DNA of 63,018 nucleotides from Mediterraneibacter agrestimuris. Lineage in GTDB: Bacteria > Bacillota > Clostridia > Lachnospirales > Lachnospiraceae. The notes beneath the pieces were generated by a model. The model was not told where the DNA came from and searched no databases. It was given only the letters and a program-made list of their open reading frames with translations. The stretch is from contig NZ_CALPDG010000020.1 of the NCBI RefSeq assembly GCF_943193195.1, positions 1 to 63,018 on the forward strand, read 5' to 3'. The position numbers were made by a program, and so were the translations under genes. Below are positions 55,367 through 63,018 of this stretch, piece after piece. How positions within the stretch are numbered: the stretch's first letter is position 1; every line of letters begins with the position of its first letter.

Positions 55367-56676
55367 ATGATTTTTCAGGAAAGCGAAATGGTTGAATTAA
55401 AAACAATTGTAGTGGAGGATATAAAAAAAGAAATTATTGCTTTTGCAAACTGTGAGGGCGGAAAACTGTATATCGGTGTTCAGGATGACGGAACAGTGTC
55501 AGGACTGGATAACCCAGACGAAACTTCTTTGCAAATCAGCAATATGGTTCGAGATGCAATTAAACCGGATCTGATGATGTTTCTTCATTATGAAACAGTA
55601 ACGGTAGATGGTAAGAAATTGTTGCAGTTGATATTCAGCAGGGAACAGAGCGGCCATATTATATAGCCAAAAAAGGCTTGCGTCCTGAAGGCGTTTATGT
55701 CCGCCAAGGTTATTCCTCCGTTCCGGCTACAAATACAGCGATCCGTCGCATGATTAAGGAAACCGACGGAGATCATTTTGAGGAAATGCGGTCTTTGGAA
55801 CAAAAACTAACCTTTGAAAGTGCAAAAAAAATATTTGCTGAACGAAATGTAAAGTTTGGTCTCACACAAATGAAAACATTAGGAATGGTAACACAGGATG
55901 GCGTCTATACAAACTTAGGGTTACTGCTTTCGGATCAGTGTGTTCATACAATTAAAGCCGCGGTTTTTCAAGGTACAAGGCAGAGTGAATTTAAGGATCG
56001 GAAAGAATTCTCCGGCTCCCTGTTTCGGCAGATGGATGAAGCATATGATTTTATTGATTTCCGAAATCAGACACACTCAACCTTTGATAAGTTATATCGT
56101 ATTGACAGACGGGATTATCCGGAAACAGCAGTCAGAGAAGCTCTTTTGAATCTTCTTGTGCATCATGAATATTCATTCCGCGCCAGTACTTTCATTAGCC
56201 TTTACGCAGACAGACTGGAATTCACCTCTATTGGCGGTCTGGTAAGCGGCGTGTCCTTAAAAGATATAACGATGGGTATTTCCGTCTGTCGGAATTCCAA
56301 ACTGGCAAATGTATTTTACCGTTTGGAGTTGATAGAAGCCTATGGAACCGGAATTATAAAAATCATGGAAGCGTATGAGGGAACTGGAATTACGCCGCAG
56401 ATAGAAACATCTGATAATGCATTTAAAATTATCCTCCCTAATTTGAATGCAATGCCTGAACCCGCAAGGCAAATGCAAGTAAATCCAGAGAAATGCACAC
56501 CAGAAGAAAAAGTGATTGCTCTGACAAAGCAACGGGACGTTATTACAAGAAAGGAAATAGAAATACTGCTTGGTATAGGCCAGTCATCATGTGGGCGGCT
56601 GCTAAAGAAAATGGTTGAAAACGGTATGCTTATCCAAGAAGGAAAGGGCATGAACACCCATTATTGTCTTCCTTAA
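55367..56676 (+). pseudogene. Frameshifted AlbA_2 (Schlafen-like) domain regulator with winged helix
   Basis: The first 89 codons encode an AlbA_2 domain (ESEMVELKTIVVEDIKKEII, FANCEGGKLYIGVQDDGTVSG). Near 55634 one base is missing: the expected GTERPYYIAKKGLRPEGVYV is in another frame, which then runs to 56676 with the HATPase_c_4-like region (REALLNLLVHHEYSFRA, EFTSIGGLVSGVS) and a C-terminal winged helix (TRKEIEILLGIGQSSCGRLLKKM, in part). Intact length would be about 436 residues. Members are often regulators on mobile or accessory DNA. RBS AAGGAGGAGA. It may be a true frameshift or a sequencing error. Confidence 0.85.
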
Positions 56677-56870
56677 TAAAGTAAATATTTCTAAGAAAAG
56701 GCGGGGACTTAACGATCCTCGTTTTTTCGCATTTAGAAAATAATAAGAATGAATATCGGGTTTCAAAAAAGAGTATATGATTTTAGCAGGAAACTAACGG
56801 AATACAACATTAATTGGAAAGATGATGAAGAACTTTTGAAGCGGCACTACTGCTTAGAGTAAGACAATAT

Positions 56871-56951
56871 TTATCCCGACTTTTTGACACAGATTCCTTA
56901 TAAATGTGACTTTAGACTGGATATTTCGGAATAATGAAAAAGTCGGGATAA
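56871..56951. repeat. 81-bp element with 15-bp terminal inverted repeats
   Basis: TTATCCCGACTTTTT (56871-56885) and AAAAAGTCGGGATAA (56937-56951) are perfect complements around 51 AT-rich bases without an ORF. Terminal inverted repeats of this size suggest an insertion-sequence remnant or miniature element. The rest of the 515-bp gap (56677-57191) holds a weak hairpin at about 56702-56730, a GTAGATAA / TTATCTAC palindrome near 56968-56990, the right direct repeat at 57002 and no gene. Confidence 0.65.
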
Positions 56952-57001
56952 GTGGTGTGGGAGGTCGGTAGATAAAATAATTATCTACTTCCTACCCGAT
57001 T

Positions 57002-57077
57002 GTGCAAAATAAGGATTATTTTTATAGTAAGCGCCAAATATTAATGCGGTCAGATACAAAGTAAGAGAATAGGGTCA
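57002..57077. repeat. Right copy of the direct repeat bounding the accessory segment
   Basis: GTGCAAAATAAG, then G, then ATTATTTTTATA, followed by about 40 extra bases, then AGAGAATAGGGTCAG. Matches the left copy at 53988 except for the insertion and two bases. Confidence 0.7.
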
Positions 57078-57191
57078 GAATTAGTGAGAATAAGGTCAAT
57101 CAGTTGTTTGGTATTGTGGTAAATGATAGGATATGAACTAAGGAACATAACATAAGAATCAATAATTGAATACAAAGGAGAGTGGGATAAG

Positions 57192-57566
57192 ATGAAGAGG
57201 AAAATAGTAAGTATTATTTCTTTGTGCTTTTTAATGATAGGTTTTACAGCAATTCCTGTTTATGCAGGTAATAGTTACCTCGATATCAAACACGGAGATA
57301 TATATTCTTTTACAGAAGGAAAAGATGACTGGGACACCAATTTCTATATAACACCAACAACCTATGTGGGAGATTATGTACGAGTTCGGTCCAGATGTTT
57401 AAGCAGTGGAGATTCCTGTTCGGCATATCAACAAGTGAACAGGAGCTTGAATTTGACCAGCAGTTATAAATACGGAACACCTGTTTATCCAGGACTTTTG
57501 TATCAGATGGATGGATATGGCGCACCAGGACTTGGATGGCACTTAGTTGGAACATGGTGTCCGTAA
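57192..57566 (+). CDS. Secreted protein of unknown function
   Basis: A 124-residue protein with a clear signal peptide (MKRKIVSIISLCFLMIGFTA, cleavage probably after VYA at 25) and a mature part of about 99 residues. The mature part is rich in Tyr, Gly and Ser, with cysteines in SRCLSSGDSCSAY and a C-terminal GWHLVGTWCP. I recognise no family. GGAGAGTGGG precedes the ATG. The genes after it (lipoprotein, permease/kinase fragment) suggest the remains of a secreted-peptide locus, so a bacteriocin-like or surface role is possible but not shown. Confidence 0.7.
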   Translation: MKRKIVSIISLCFLMIGFTAIPVYAGNSYLDIKHGDIYSFTEGKDDWDTNFYITPTTYVGDYVRVRSRCLSSGDSCSAYQQVNRSLNLTSSYKYGTPVYPGLLYQMDGYGAPGLGWHLVGTWCP

Positions 57567-57686
57567 AAAAAGAGTGACTGCTCTGAAATCGAGAAGAGAG
57601 TGTATTCTGAAATAGAGTAATGTGAGGGATTATTGATTCTATGTTATGTTGGTATAGGAAATGTAGAAAAGTATGAGATAAGGACA

Positions 57687-58654
57687 ATGATAAGAAAAAG
57701 CTTAGGGGTAATACTGCTTGTTATAGTATGTTGTTTTGGAAATGTATCTTGTCAGAAATCGAGTGATAAGATGATATGTAGTATAGATGAATTTCCAAAA
57801 ACATATAAGAGAGTGTCGGATAGCATTAAAATTGAAGTAGATATTGTAATAGATGAAACGGCAGAAGCGTTTTTATATAATGGCAAAGCGAGAAGAATAA
57901 AGATTAATGAAGAAAAGATAGTAAAGGATTTGTTATACAAAAATAACCCCCAAAAAGAAGTTGAGAAAATTGATAAATGGTTATATAAGAATGCTAAGGG
58001 AGCGGCACTTACCATCATAAAAGATACAGCCATATACATGTCAAATTCCGAGAACTATAAGGTAGTACAGAAAGAATTAGAAGAAAAATTTTCAAAAAAA
58101 CGATAGAGAAAATTCAAGAAGATAGGGAAATTTCATTTAAAAAAATAAATTTGGATAATCAACTGAAATCGTGGGGGATAAAAAATTTTAGTTTAGAAAA
58201 TAGAGCGTATAGTGAAAAGCTAGAAGTGAAAAGTAGTGCTTGGTGTGGTTACGAAAGATGGCAAGGGATACGTGTGTTTTCAAATAAATTTTCTTGTGGT
58301 CTATCAGAAGAAGCAGCACCATTGCAAATTACGGAGATATCAGATAGTATTGAGAAATTGCAATTGTTATATGGGTATGAGTTTACAAAAAGTAAGGAGC
58401 TTCTAAAATTACAACCCTTTGATAAAGTGGCAGATTCTATAGAGAAAGAATACTCAATGCTACTAACTGATAATAAATATGAGGCAGTAGCAGCACAATT
58501 GGCTTTTTGGGTTAAGGATGTTCATGATCAAGAAGAACTTGATATGGAACCAGTCTGGGTGGTTACTATACGAGAGTGTAAGGAAGATAGGAGTTCAGAC
58601 TACATAGAATATGAAGAAATTTATAGCGCAATAACAGCTAAAAATATTGGATAA
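57687..58654 (+). pseudogene. Frameshifted lipoprotein gene
   Basis: The first frame (57687-58106) encodes 139 residues beginning with a lipoprotein signal (MIRKSLGVILLVIVCCFGN, lipobox NVSC). At the A7 tract 58094-58100 the frame ends CGA TAG; one more A, or a -1 slip on A-AAA-AAA, continues it as TIEKIQEDREISFKK and then through SWGIKNFSLENRAYSE, the frame open to 58654. Joined, the protein would be about 320 residues. A start at 57633 is possible but does not fit the signal peptide. No family recognised. A mutation, programmed slippage and a homopolymer error are all possible. Confidence 0.7.
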
Positions 58655-58656
58655 AA

Positions 58657-58950
58657 ATGATGTACATTAAATGTGATTTAAAAAGAGCTCTTCAAATAAA
58701 AAGAGCGTGTATTGGAAGTATAGGAATTGTGTTCGTTATGTTTTTTTTTAATAAAGTAAAGAATGCCAGTAGAAATATTCCGGTTATGAATGAGAAGAAG
58801 TTTTTATCAGGAAAAACAGATAAAATGAAACATGGATGGGGATTGGAAAATGTGAAACAGATTGTAGAGGAGAATAATGGAGAACTACAATGTACCTGTG
58901 AAAATGGGATGTTTATTGTAAATATAATTTTTTATGGAGGGTTCAAATGA
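58657..58950 (+). pseudogene. Chimeric remnant: transporter N-terminus joined to GHKL kinase C-terminus
   Basis: The first 30 residues (YIKCDLKRALQIKRACIGSI, then a hydrophobic VFVMFFF) look like the cytoplasmic start and first helix of an ABC-2-type permease. The last 40 (KMKHGWGLENVKQIVEENNG and ENGMFIVNIIFYGG) are the G-box end of an AgrC-type GHKL histidine kinase. A deletion has probably joined the two genes. Such pairs are typical of peptide-exporting, peptide-sensing loci. Confidence 0.65.
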
Positions 58951-59143
58951 TAAAAGAAGAAATGCAGTTGGAAGAAGTAATGGCAGAACTTGAAGAGGCG
59001 AAAAAATTAGAATGTCAATAGGTTGTAATTTGCCTGAAATGAATGGAAGTCGTGATATAAAAATAGTAGATGGAAATAATATTTTAAATAGTAGTGAAAA
59101 ACTGGGACAAGCCCTGGGCTGGCATTTATATTGGGTGAAATAA
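58947..59143 (+). pseudogene. Small broken gene coupled to the kinase fragment
   Basis: ATG at 58947 overlaps the preceding stop, after a strong TATGGAGGG. The frame gives 24 residues (EEMQLEEVMAELEEAKKLEC in part) and a stop at 59021. With one extra A in the A6 tract at 59001-59006, it would continue as MSIGCNLPEMNGSRD and end GQALGWHLYWVK at 59143, about 66 residues. No family recognised. The acidic start would suit a peptide leader, but evidence is slight. Confidence 0.45.
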
Positions 59144-59218
59144 ATGATGAGATTATATGGTGATAATGTCATATAGTGTTTAGGCAAAATATTAATCTGG
59201 ATGGCGTGGTAAAATCCT

Positions 59219-59797
59219 GTGTCAGAGGAGTCTTTTCTGCATATAGTAAATTATATTCTGAAAACGGATGGTGAAGATATGCAGGGAAAGCTGCCCTATT
59301 ATATGGTCTATCCCATGCCATTTGTCTATGATGACGGGCGTGTGGATGAAAGAGATATCGAGTATATGAAGAGTTTGTATCCTGATGTGGCAAAGCGGAT
59401 TCTTCCGTATGTAGAGGAAGAGTGCGACCGGATGGAATATCAGAACAGTATGATGTACGATGAATATCCAGATAAACTGCAGCTTAGAATGATGTGCGGC
59501 AGAGTCTATAATAATGTAAAAAATAATGAGAAGATTTTTTTCGGCACAGGATATGAAGATATGATTTCTGAGGAAACAGAAGAATCGGCGGTAAACAGCC
59601 AGCAAATGAGAGGGGCGCATCCGTCAAGACCGCCGTATCCGCCAAGACCGCCGCAGCCGCCAAGACCACCGCATCCATCAAGACCGCCGCACTCAAGACG
59701 TCCTGACTGGTTAAGGGATATGATAGAAATTATGTTGTATCAAGAATTAATGCGGAGAAGACGTGATAACCGAAAAAATCGCGGAAGGTTTTACTAA
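59219..59797 (+). CDS. Hypothetical protein with proline-arginine repeats
   Basis: A 192-residue protein. The first two thirds contain YYMVYPMPFVYDD, RDIEYMKSLYPDVAKRILPY and VEEECDRMEY, a pattern I associate with uncharacterised Lachnospiraceae proteins. Then comes a run of PxRPP units (PSRPPYPPRPPQPPRPPHP) and a basic C-terminus (MRRRRDNRKNRGRFY). No signal peptide or membrane helix. GTG 59219 or ATG 59279 may be the start; the latter begins just before YYMVYPMPF and is closer to how I recall relatives. The proline run is encoded by a near-repeating CCGCCAAGA DNA pattern that can change length by slippage. Confidence 0.75.
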   Translation: MSEESFLHIVNYILKTDGEDMQGKLPYYMVYPMPFVYDDGRVDERDIEYMKSLYPDVAKRILPYVEEECDRMEYQNSMMYDEYPDKLQLRMMCGRVYNNVKNNEKIFFGTGYEDMISEETEESAVNSQQMRGAHPSRPPYPPRPPQPPRPPHPSRPPHSRRPDWLRDMIEIMLYQELMRRRRDNRKNRGRFY

Positions 59798-59826
59798 TTG
59801 TGAAAAATGCGGAATTGTGTTATGAT
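59798..59826 (+). promoter_or_regulatory. Promoter of the shikimate kinase gene
   Basis: TTGTGA (59798-59803), 17 bp, TATGAT (59821-59826), 46 bp before the gene. Confidence 0.65.
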
Positions 59827-59871
59827 ATACAAGGAAAATTAATCAAATTTTAGGATAATTCGGAGTTACAT

Positions 59872-60387
59872 ATGAAAAAAGGAAATCTTATTTTTATCGG
59901 TATGCCTGCGGTAGGAAAAAGCACGGTAGGAGTTGTTGTTGCAAAACGGCTGGGGAAAAGATTTATAGATACAGACTTGTTGATTCAGGAACAGGAAGGG
60001 AAGCTTCTTCGGGAAATCATTGAGGAGGTTGGAGAGAAAGGGTTTCTTAAGATTGAAAATCAGGTGAATCGTGATATTAATGTGGAAAACGCTGTCATTT
60101 CTCCGGGCGGAAGTGTAGTTTACTGCGATGAGGCCATGCAGCATTACAAAGAAATCGGAACGGTAGTATATTTGTCTGCATCTTATCAAACAATAAAAAG
60201 GAGAATCAGAAGTCCAAAAAAGCGAGGAGTTGTATTGCGGGAAGGTCAGACTTTCAGGGATCTTTATGACGAACGTATACAGTTGTTTGAAAAGTATGCG
60301 GATGTCACAATATGTGAGGATGGATACCAGATTGAGCAGACTATAGAAACAGTTCTGGAAGCGGTCGGGCAAGTAGATAATGAGTAA
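59872..60387 (+). CDS. aroK: Shikimate kinase
   Basis: A 171-residue P-loop kinase phosphorylating shikimate at the 3-hydroxyl in aromatic amino acid synthesis. Walker A is GMPAVGKST (8-16), the shikimate-binding Asp in FIDTDLLIQ, and the core loop is SPGGSVVY, where most family members read GGG. The lid Arg is in RGVVLREGQ. Length is standard. The GGS variation means another small-molecule kinase is possible. No other aro genes are adjacent. Confidence 0.8.
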   Translation: MKKGNLIFIGMPAVGKSTVGVVVAKRLGKRFIDTDLLIQEQEGKLLREIIEEVGEKGFLKIENQVNRDINVENAVISPGGSVVYCDEAMQHYKEIGTVVYLSASYQTIKRRIRSPKKRGVVLREGQTFRDLYDERIQLFEKYADVTICEDGYQIEQTIETVLEAVGQVDNE

Positions 60388-60557
60388 TAAATAAGCAAAG
60401 AAATGAAAAAAACATTTTACAAAATTGTAAATTGTGGTATAATATTTTAGCGTTTTGTGAAATTGTATTTTTACTTAGAATAAATTTACTTGATATATAT
60501 ACAGCAAAGTTGGACTTTTGGAAACCAAGATAACAATATGGATGATCGAGGTGCAGT

Positions 60558-61850
60558 ATGGAGCAATATATTATTAAAGGCGGGAATCCGCTGGTAGGAG
60601 AGGTTGAAATCAGCGGAGCCAAAAATGCGGCGCTTGCAATACTGGCTGCGGCAATTATGACAGATGAGACAGTTTTGATCGAGAACCTGCCGGATGTCAA
60701 TGATATCAATGTGATGCTGGAAGCAATTGCCGGAATCGGCGCTATGGTACAGCGGATTGACAGACACACTGTAAAAATCAATGGCAGTACAATCGGCGAT
60801 TTCAATATAGAATATGATTATATCAAGAAGATTCGGGCTTCTTATTATCTGTTGGGGGCGCTTCTGGGCAAGTACAGAAAAGCAGAAGTCGCGCTTCCGG
60901 GTGGCTGTAACATCGGAAGCCGTCCGATTGATCAGCATTTGAAAGGATTTCGTGCGCTGGGGGCAGACGTTGACATTGAGCATGGTAAGATTGTGGCAGA
61001 AGCAGAAGATCTGAAGGGAACACATTTGTATTTCGATGTGGTAACCGTAGGCGCCACGATCAATGTAATGATGGCGGCAGCCATGGCTGACGGTCTTACA
61101 ATTATGGAAAATGTGGCAAAGGAGCCGCATGTCGTAGACGTTGCCAATTTTTTGAACAGCATGGGGGCGAACATTCGCGGCGCCGGAACAGATGTGATTA
61201 AGATCCGCGGTGTGAAGTCCATGCATAAGACAGAGTATTCTATAATTCCGGATCAGATTGAAGCGGGAACATTTATGTTCGCGGCTGCGGCAACAAAGGG
61301 AGATGTGACTGTACTCAATGTTATTCCGAAGCATTTGGATGCCACGATATCTAAGTTGATAGATATCGGATGTGAAATAGAAGAGTTTGATGATGCTGTC
61401 CGTGTTGTGGCAAAGGGGCGTTTGAAGAGCACGCAGGTAAAGACACTGCCGTATCCGGGATATCCGACGGATATGCAGCCTCAGATTGGTGTTGCTCTCG
61501 CGCTTGCACGGGGAACAAGTACGATTACAGAAAGTATTTTTGAGAACCGTTTCAAATATCTTGATGAGCTTGCAAGAATGGGCGCTAATATTAAAATCGA
61601 AGGGAATTCTGCAACAATCGAAGGTGTGGAAAAGTTTTCCGGTGCAAGAGTGAGCGCACCTGATCTCCGTGCAGGAGCAGCACTTTGTATCGCAGGTCTT
61701 GCAGCAGATGGGTTTACGATTGTAGACGATATCGTCTATATCCAGAGAGGATATGAATGTTTTGAAGAGAAGCTTAGAAGCATCGGCGGTGTAATTGAGC
61801 GTGTGACAGACGAAAAAGACATTCAGAAATTTAAGTTAAAAGTAAGTTGA
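60558..61850 (+). CDS. murA: UDP-N-acetylglucosamine 1-carboxyvinyltransferase
   Basis: A 430-residue EPSP-synthase-fold enzyme that adds enolpyruvate to UDP-GlcNAc, the first committed step of peptidoglycan synthesis. The catalytic, fosfomycin-sensitive cysteine is C117 in LPGGCNIGSRPID; ISGAKNAALAILAAAIMTDE (N-terminal substrate site, in part) and PYPGYPTDMQPQ are standard. A -10 TATAAT lies near 60440, with a weak -35. The ATG at 60558 follows GATCGAGGTG. Confidence 0.96.
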   Translation: MEQYIIKGGNPLVGEVEISGAKNAALAILAAAIMTDETVLIENLPDVNDINVMLEAIAGIGAMVQRIDRHTVKINGSTIGDFNIEYDYIKKIRASYYLLGALLGKYRKAEVALPGGCNIGSRPIDQHLKGFRALGADVDIEHGKIVAEAEDLKGTHLYFDVVTVGATINVMMAAAMADGLTIMENVAKEPHVVDVANFLNSMGANIRGAGTDVIKIRGVKSMHKTEYSIIPDQIEAGTFMFAAAATKGDVTVLNVIPKHLDATISKLIDIGCEIEEFDDAVRVVAKGRLKSTQVKTLPYPGYPTDMQPQIGVALALARGTSTITESIFENRFKYLDELARMGANIKIEGNSATIEGVEKFSGARVSAPDLRAGAALCIAGLAADGFTIVDDIVYIQRGYECFEEKLRSIGGVIERVTDEKDIQKFKLKVS

Positions 61851-61891
61851 GGGTGCATATAATTTTTGTTAGTTTTTATGCTCTGATAAAG

Positions 61892-61928
61892 ACAAAGGCA
61901 TACGCTTTTTTGTTGCGTATGCCTTTGT
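61892..61928 (+). terminator. Hairpin after murA
   Basis: ACAAAGGCATACGC (61892-61905) and GCGTATGCCTTTGT (61915-61928) are a perfect 14-bp stem. The T-run lies in the loop, not after the stem, so termination efficiency is uncertain; it could equally be part of the insertion element's end. Confidence 0.6.
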
Positions 61929-61963
61929 GATTCTTCATTTTTATTGAAAGGTGGTGATGATCC

Positions 61964-63018
61964 GTGAAAGAACATTTTGATTACCTCTCAACACTGTTTG
62001 TTGGGATTGACATTGCAGCCCGTATTCATGTTATCTCTGCTCTTGATTTCAACGAGGAATTCTACATCAAGATGAACCCTGTAGAAAACACGCAGGAAGG
62101 CGCAGCCCTTATGGAACAGATGATTTCTGATGTGTTAGAACATAACCATCAGTTCAAATACGTTGTTATTGGTATGGAATCCACCGGTTTCTATGGTGTC
62201 CACCTGGCGAATTATCTTTCTGCCAGTGACCTGCTTGCACCATTCTCCGTCAGAGTTTATTGTCTCAATCCAAAGGAAGTTAAGAACTACAAGAAGTCCT
62301 TTAACGACATCGGAAAGAATGATGGCATAGATTCTTATGTGATTGCTGATTTTGCCCGTGTAGGACGTATTGCAATCAAGCCATGGCGTGGCTCCCAATA
62401 CCTTGCCCTGCAGCGTCTGACCAGACACCGTATGCACATCACTGAATGCATTGCAAGAGAAAAGACTTACATGCTTAACAACATTTATCTCAAGTTCAGT
62501 GAATACGCATTGCTTCGCGATGGACAACATCCATTCGCAAACAAATATGGTGCCACCGCTGAAGCCATTCTTACTGAATACACAACGAATGAAGATATCG
62601 TAAACTCATCAGCAGAAGACCTCGTTGCTTTTATTAACTCTAAGAGCAAAGGGCGTATTGCTGATCCAGAAGAAACAGCAAAAATCTTACAGGCTGCAGC
62701 CCGCAACTCATACCGGCTTGATAAATGCCTCTATGAGCCGCTTACTATCTCGATCGCTTCTTCCTTTAATTGTATCAGTTCCTTTGAAAGAGAACTCAAA
62801 GCGATTGATAAAGCAGTCCTTCAAACAGTTCAGGGACTAAACCCTGACGAGTACACTGTACTGAATTCCATTCCCGGAATCGGTAAAGTTTATTCAGCCG
62901 GTATCTTAGCTGAGATGGGCTCCATTAAGGCTTTTCCTAACGCCAATGCCCTCGCAAAATACTGTGGTATCGTTTGGAACGATAATGACTCTGGCGACTT
63001 CGTTGCCGAAGACAAACA
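61964..63018 (+). mobile_element. IS110 family transposase, cut by the window end
   Basis: A frame from GTG 61964 (RBS AAAGGTGGTGATGA; the previous in-frame codons hold a TGA) stays open for 351 codons to the window edge. The DEDD domain shows FVGIDIA (Asp), VIGMESTGFYG (Glu) and NDGIDSYVIADFARVGR (two Asp). The Transposase_20 domain has NSIPGIGKVYSAGILAEMG and YCGIVWNDNDSGDF, the catalytic serine lying in the SG pair. IS110 enzymes are RNA-guided recombinases using a bridge RNA encoded in the element's end. Codons ending in C (TTC, ATC, CGT/CGC) are far commoner than in the neighbours, a sign of recent arrival. Only about 110 bp separate it from murA. Confidence 0.93.

Overview
The window reads as chromosomal DNA of a gut-type Clostridia, most likely a Lachnospiraceae member. 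The evidence is moderate GC with AGGAGG ribosome sites, GlpP-type antitermination, a large Gram-positive SRP RNA, a Na+-type V-ATPase operon, selA-selB-tRNA(Sec), DeoR/ROK-controlled sugar operons and a steroid-dehydrogenase-like SDR. A genus cannot be fixed from the sequence alone.

Layout. 1-1.9 kb: kinase remnant, then peroxiredoxin AhpC with a stand-alone AhpF N-terminal domain. 1.9-8.5 kb: glycerol block glpP-glpK-glpF followed by a three-gene FAD/Fe-S oxidoreductase set and a tiny Cys-repeat protein. 8.6-12.1 kb: MATE exporter plus Crp/Fnr regulator, then an SDR resembling 3-alpha-hydroxysteroid dehydrogenase paired with a SnoaL-like protein. 12.2-15.7 kb: selenocysteine operon selA-selB-tRNA(Sec). 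15.9-18.7 kb: AGCS symporter and FucO. 19-27.2 kb: a sugar operon with the gene order of E. coli ydjL-K-J-I-H-G-F plus an inserted epimerase; a DAACS symporter, a ROK regulator and a second dehydrogenase/GPH-symporter pair follow (27.4-32.8 kb). 33-44.6 kb: AGCS symporter and TetR (minus strand), DegV, SRP RNA (minus), a B12-type radical SAM protein, a 33-residue membrane peptide, VanW, a HypE-like protein, an Lrp regulator with an aminotransferase, and TrmL. 44.8-53.9 kb: V-ATPase operon ntpFIKECGABD, with 89-90 bp tandem repeats between ntpG and ntpA. 54-59.2 kb: a decayed, AT-rich accessory segment of frameshifted genes bounded by similar direct repeats. 59.2-63 kb: a proline-rich protein, shikimate kinase, MurA, and an IS110-family transposase cut by the window end.

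How the genes work together. Glycerol enters through GlpF, is phosphorylated by GlpK and is oxidised by the GlpA-like flavoprotein set; GlpP probably acts on two similar leader hairpins. The ydj-like operon encodes uptake, two dehydrogenations, phosphorylation, epimerisation and aldol cleavage of an unusual sugar. A TCTTT-N5-AAAGA-type motif recurs near its promoter and near those of two later transport/dehydrogenase units, suggesting co-regulation.

The most unusual material is (i) a modular family of stem-loop repeats built around GTAACAGTTCAGCC / GGCTGAACTGTTAC, at about 12 sites, which in three places supplies or overlaps the stop codon of a gene; (ii) the tandem repeats inside the V-ATPase operon; (iii) the 63-residue TCGLNxMNC-repeat protein; and (iv) the accessory segment in which three broken reading frames would each be restored by one extra A in an A-tract.
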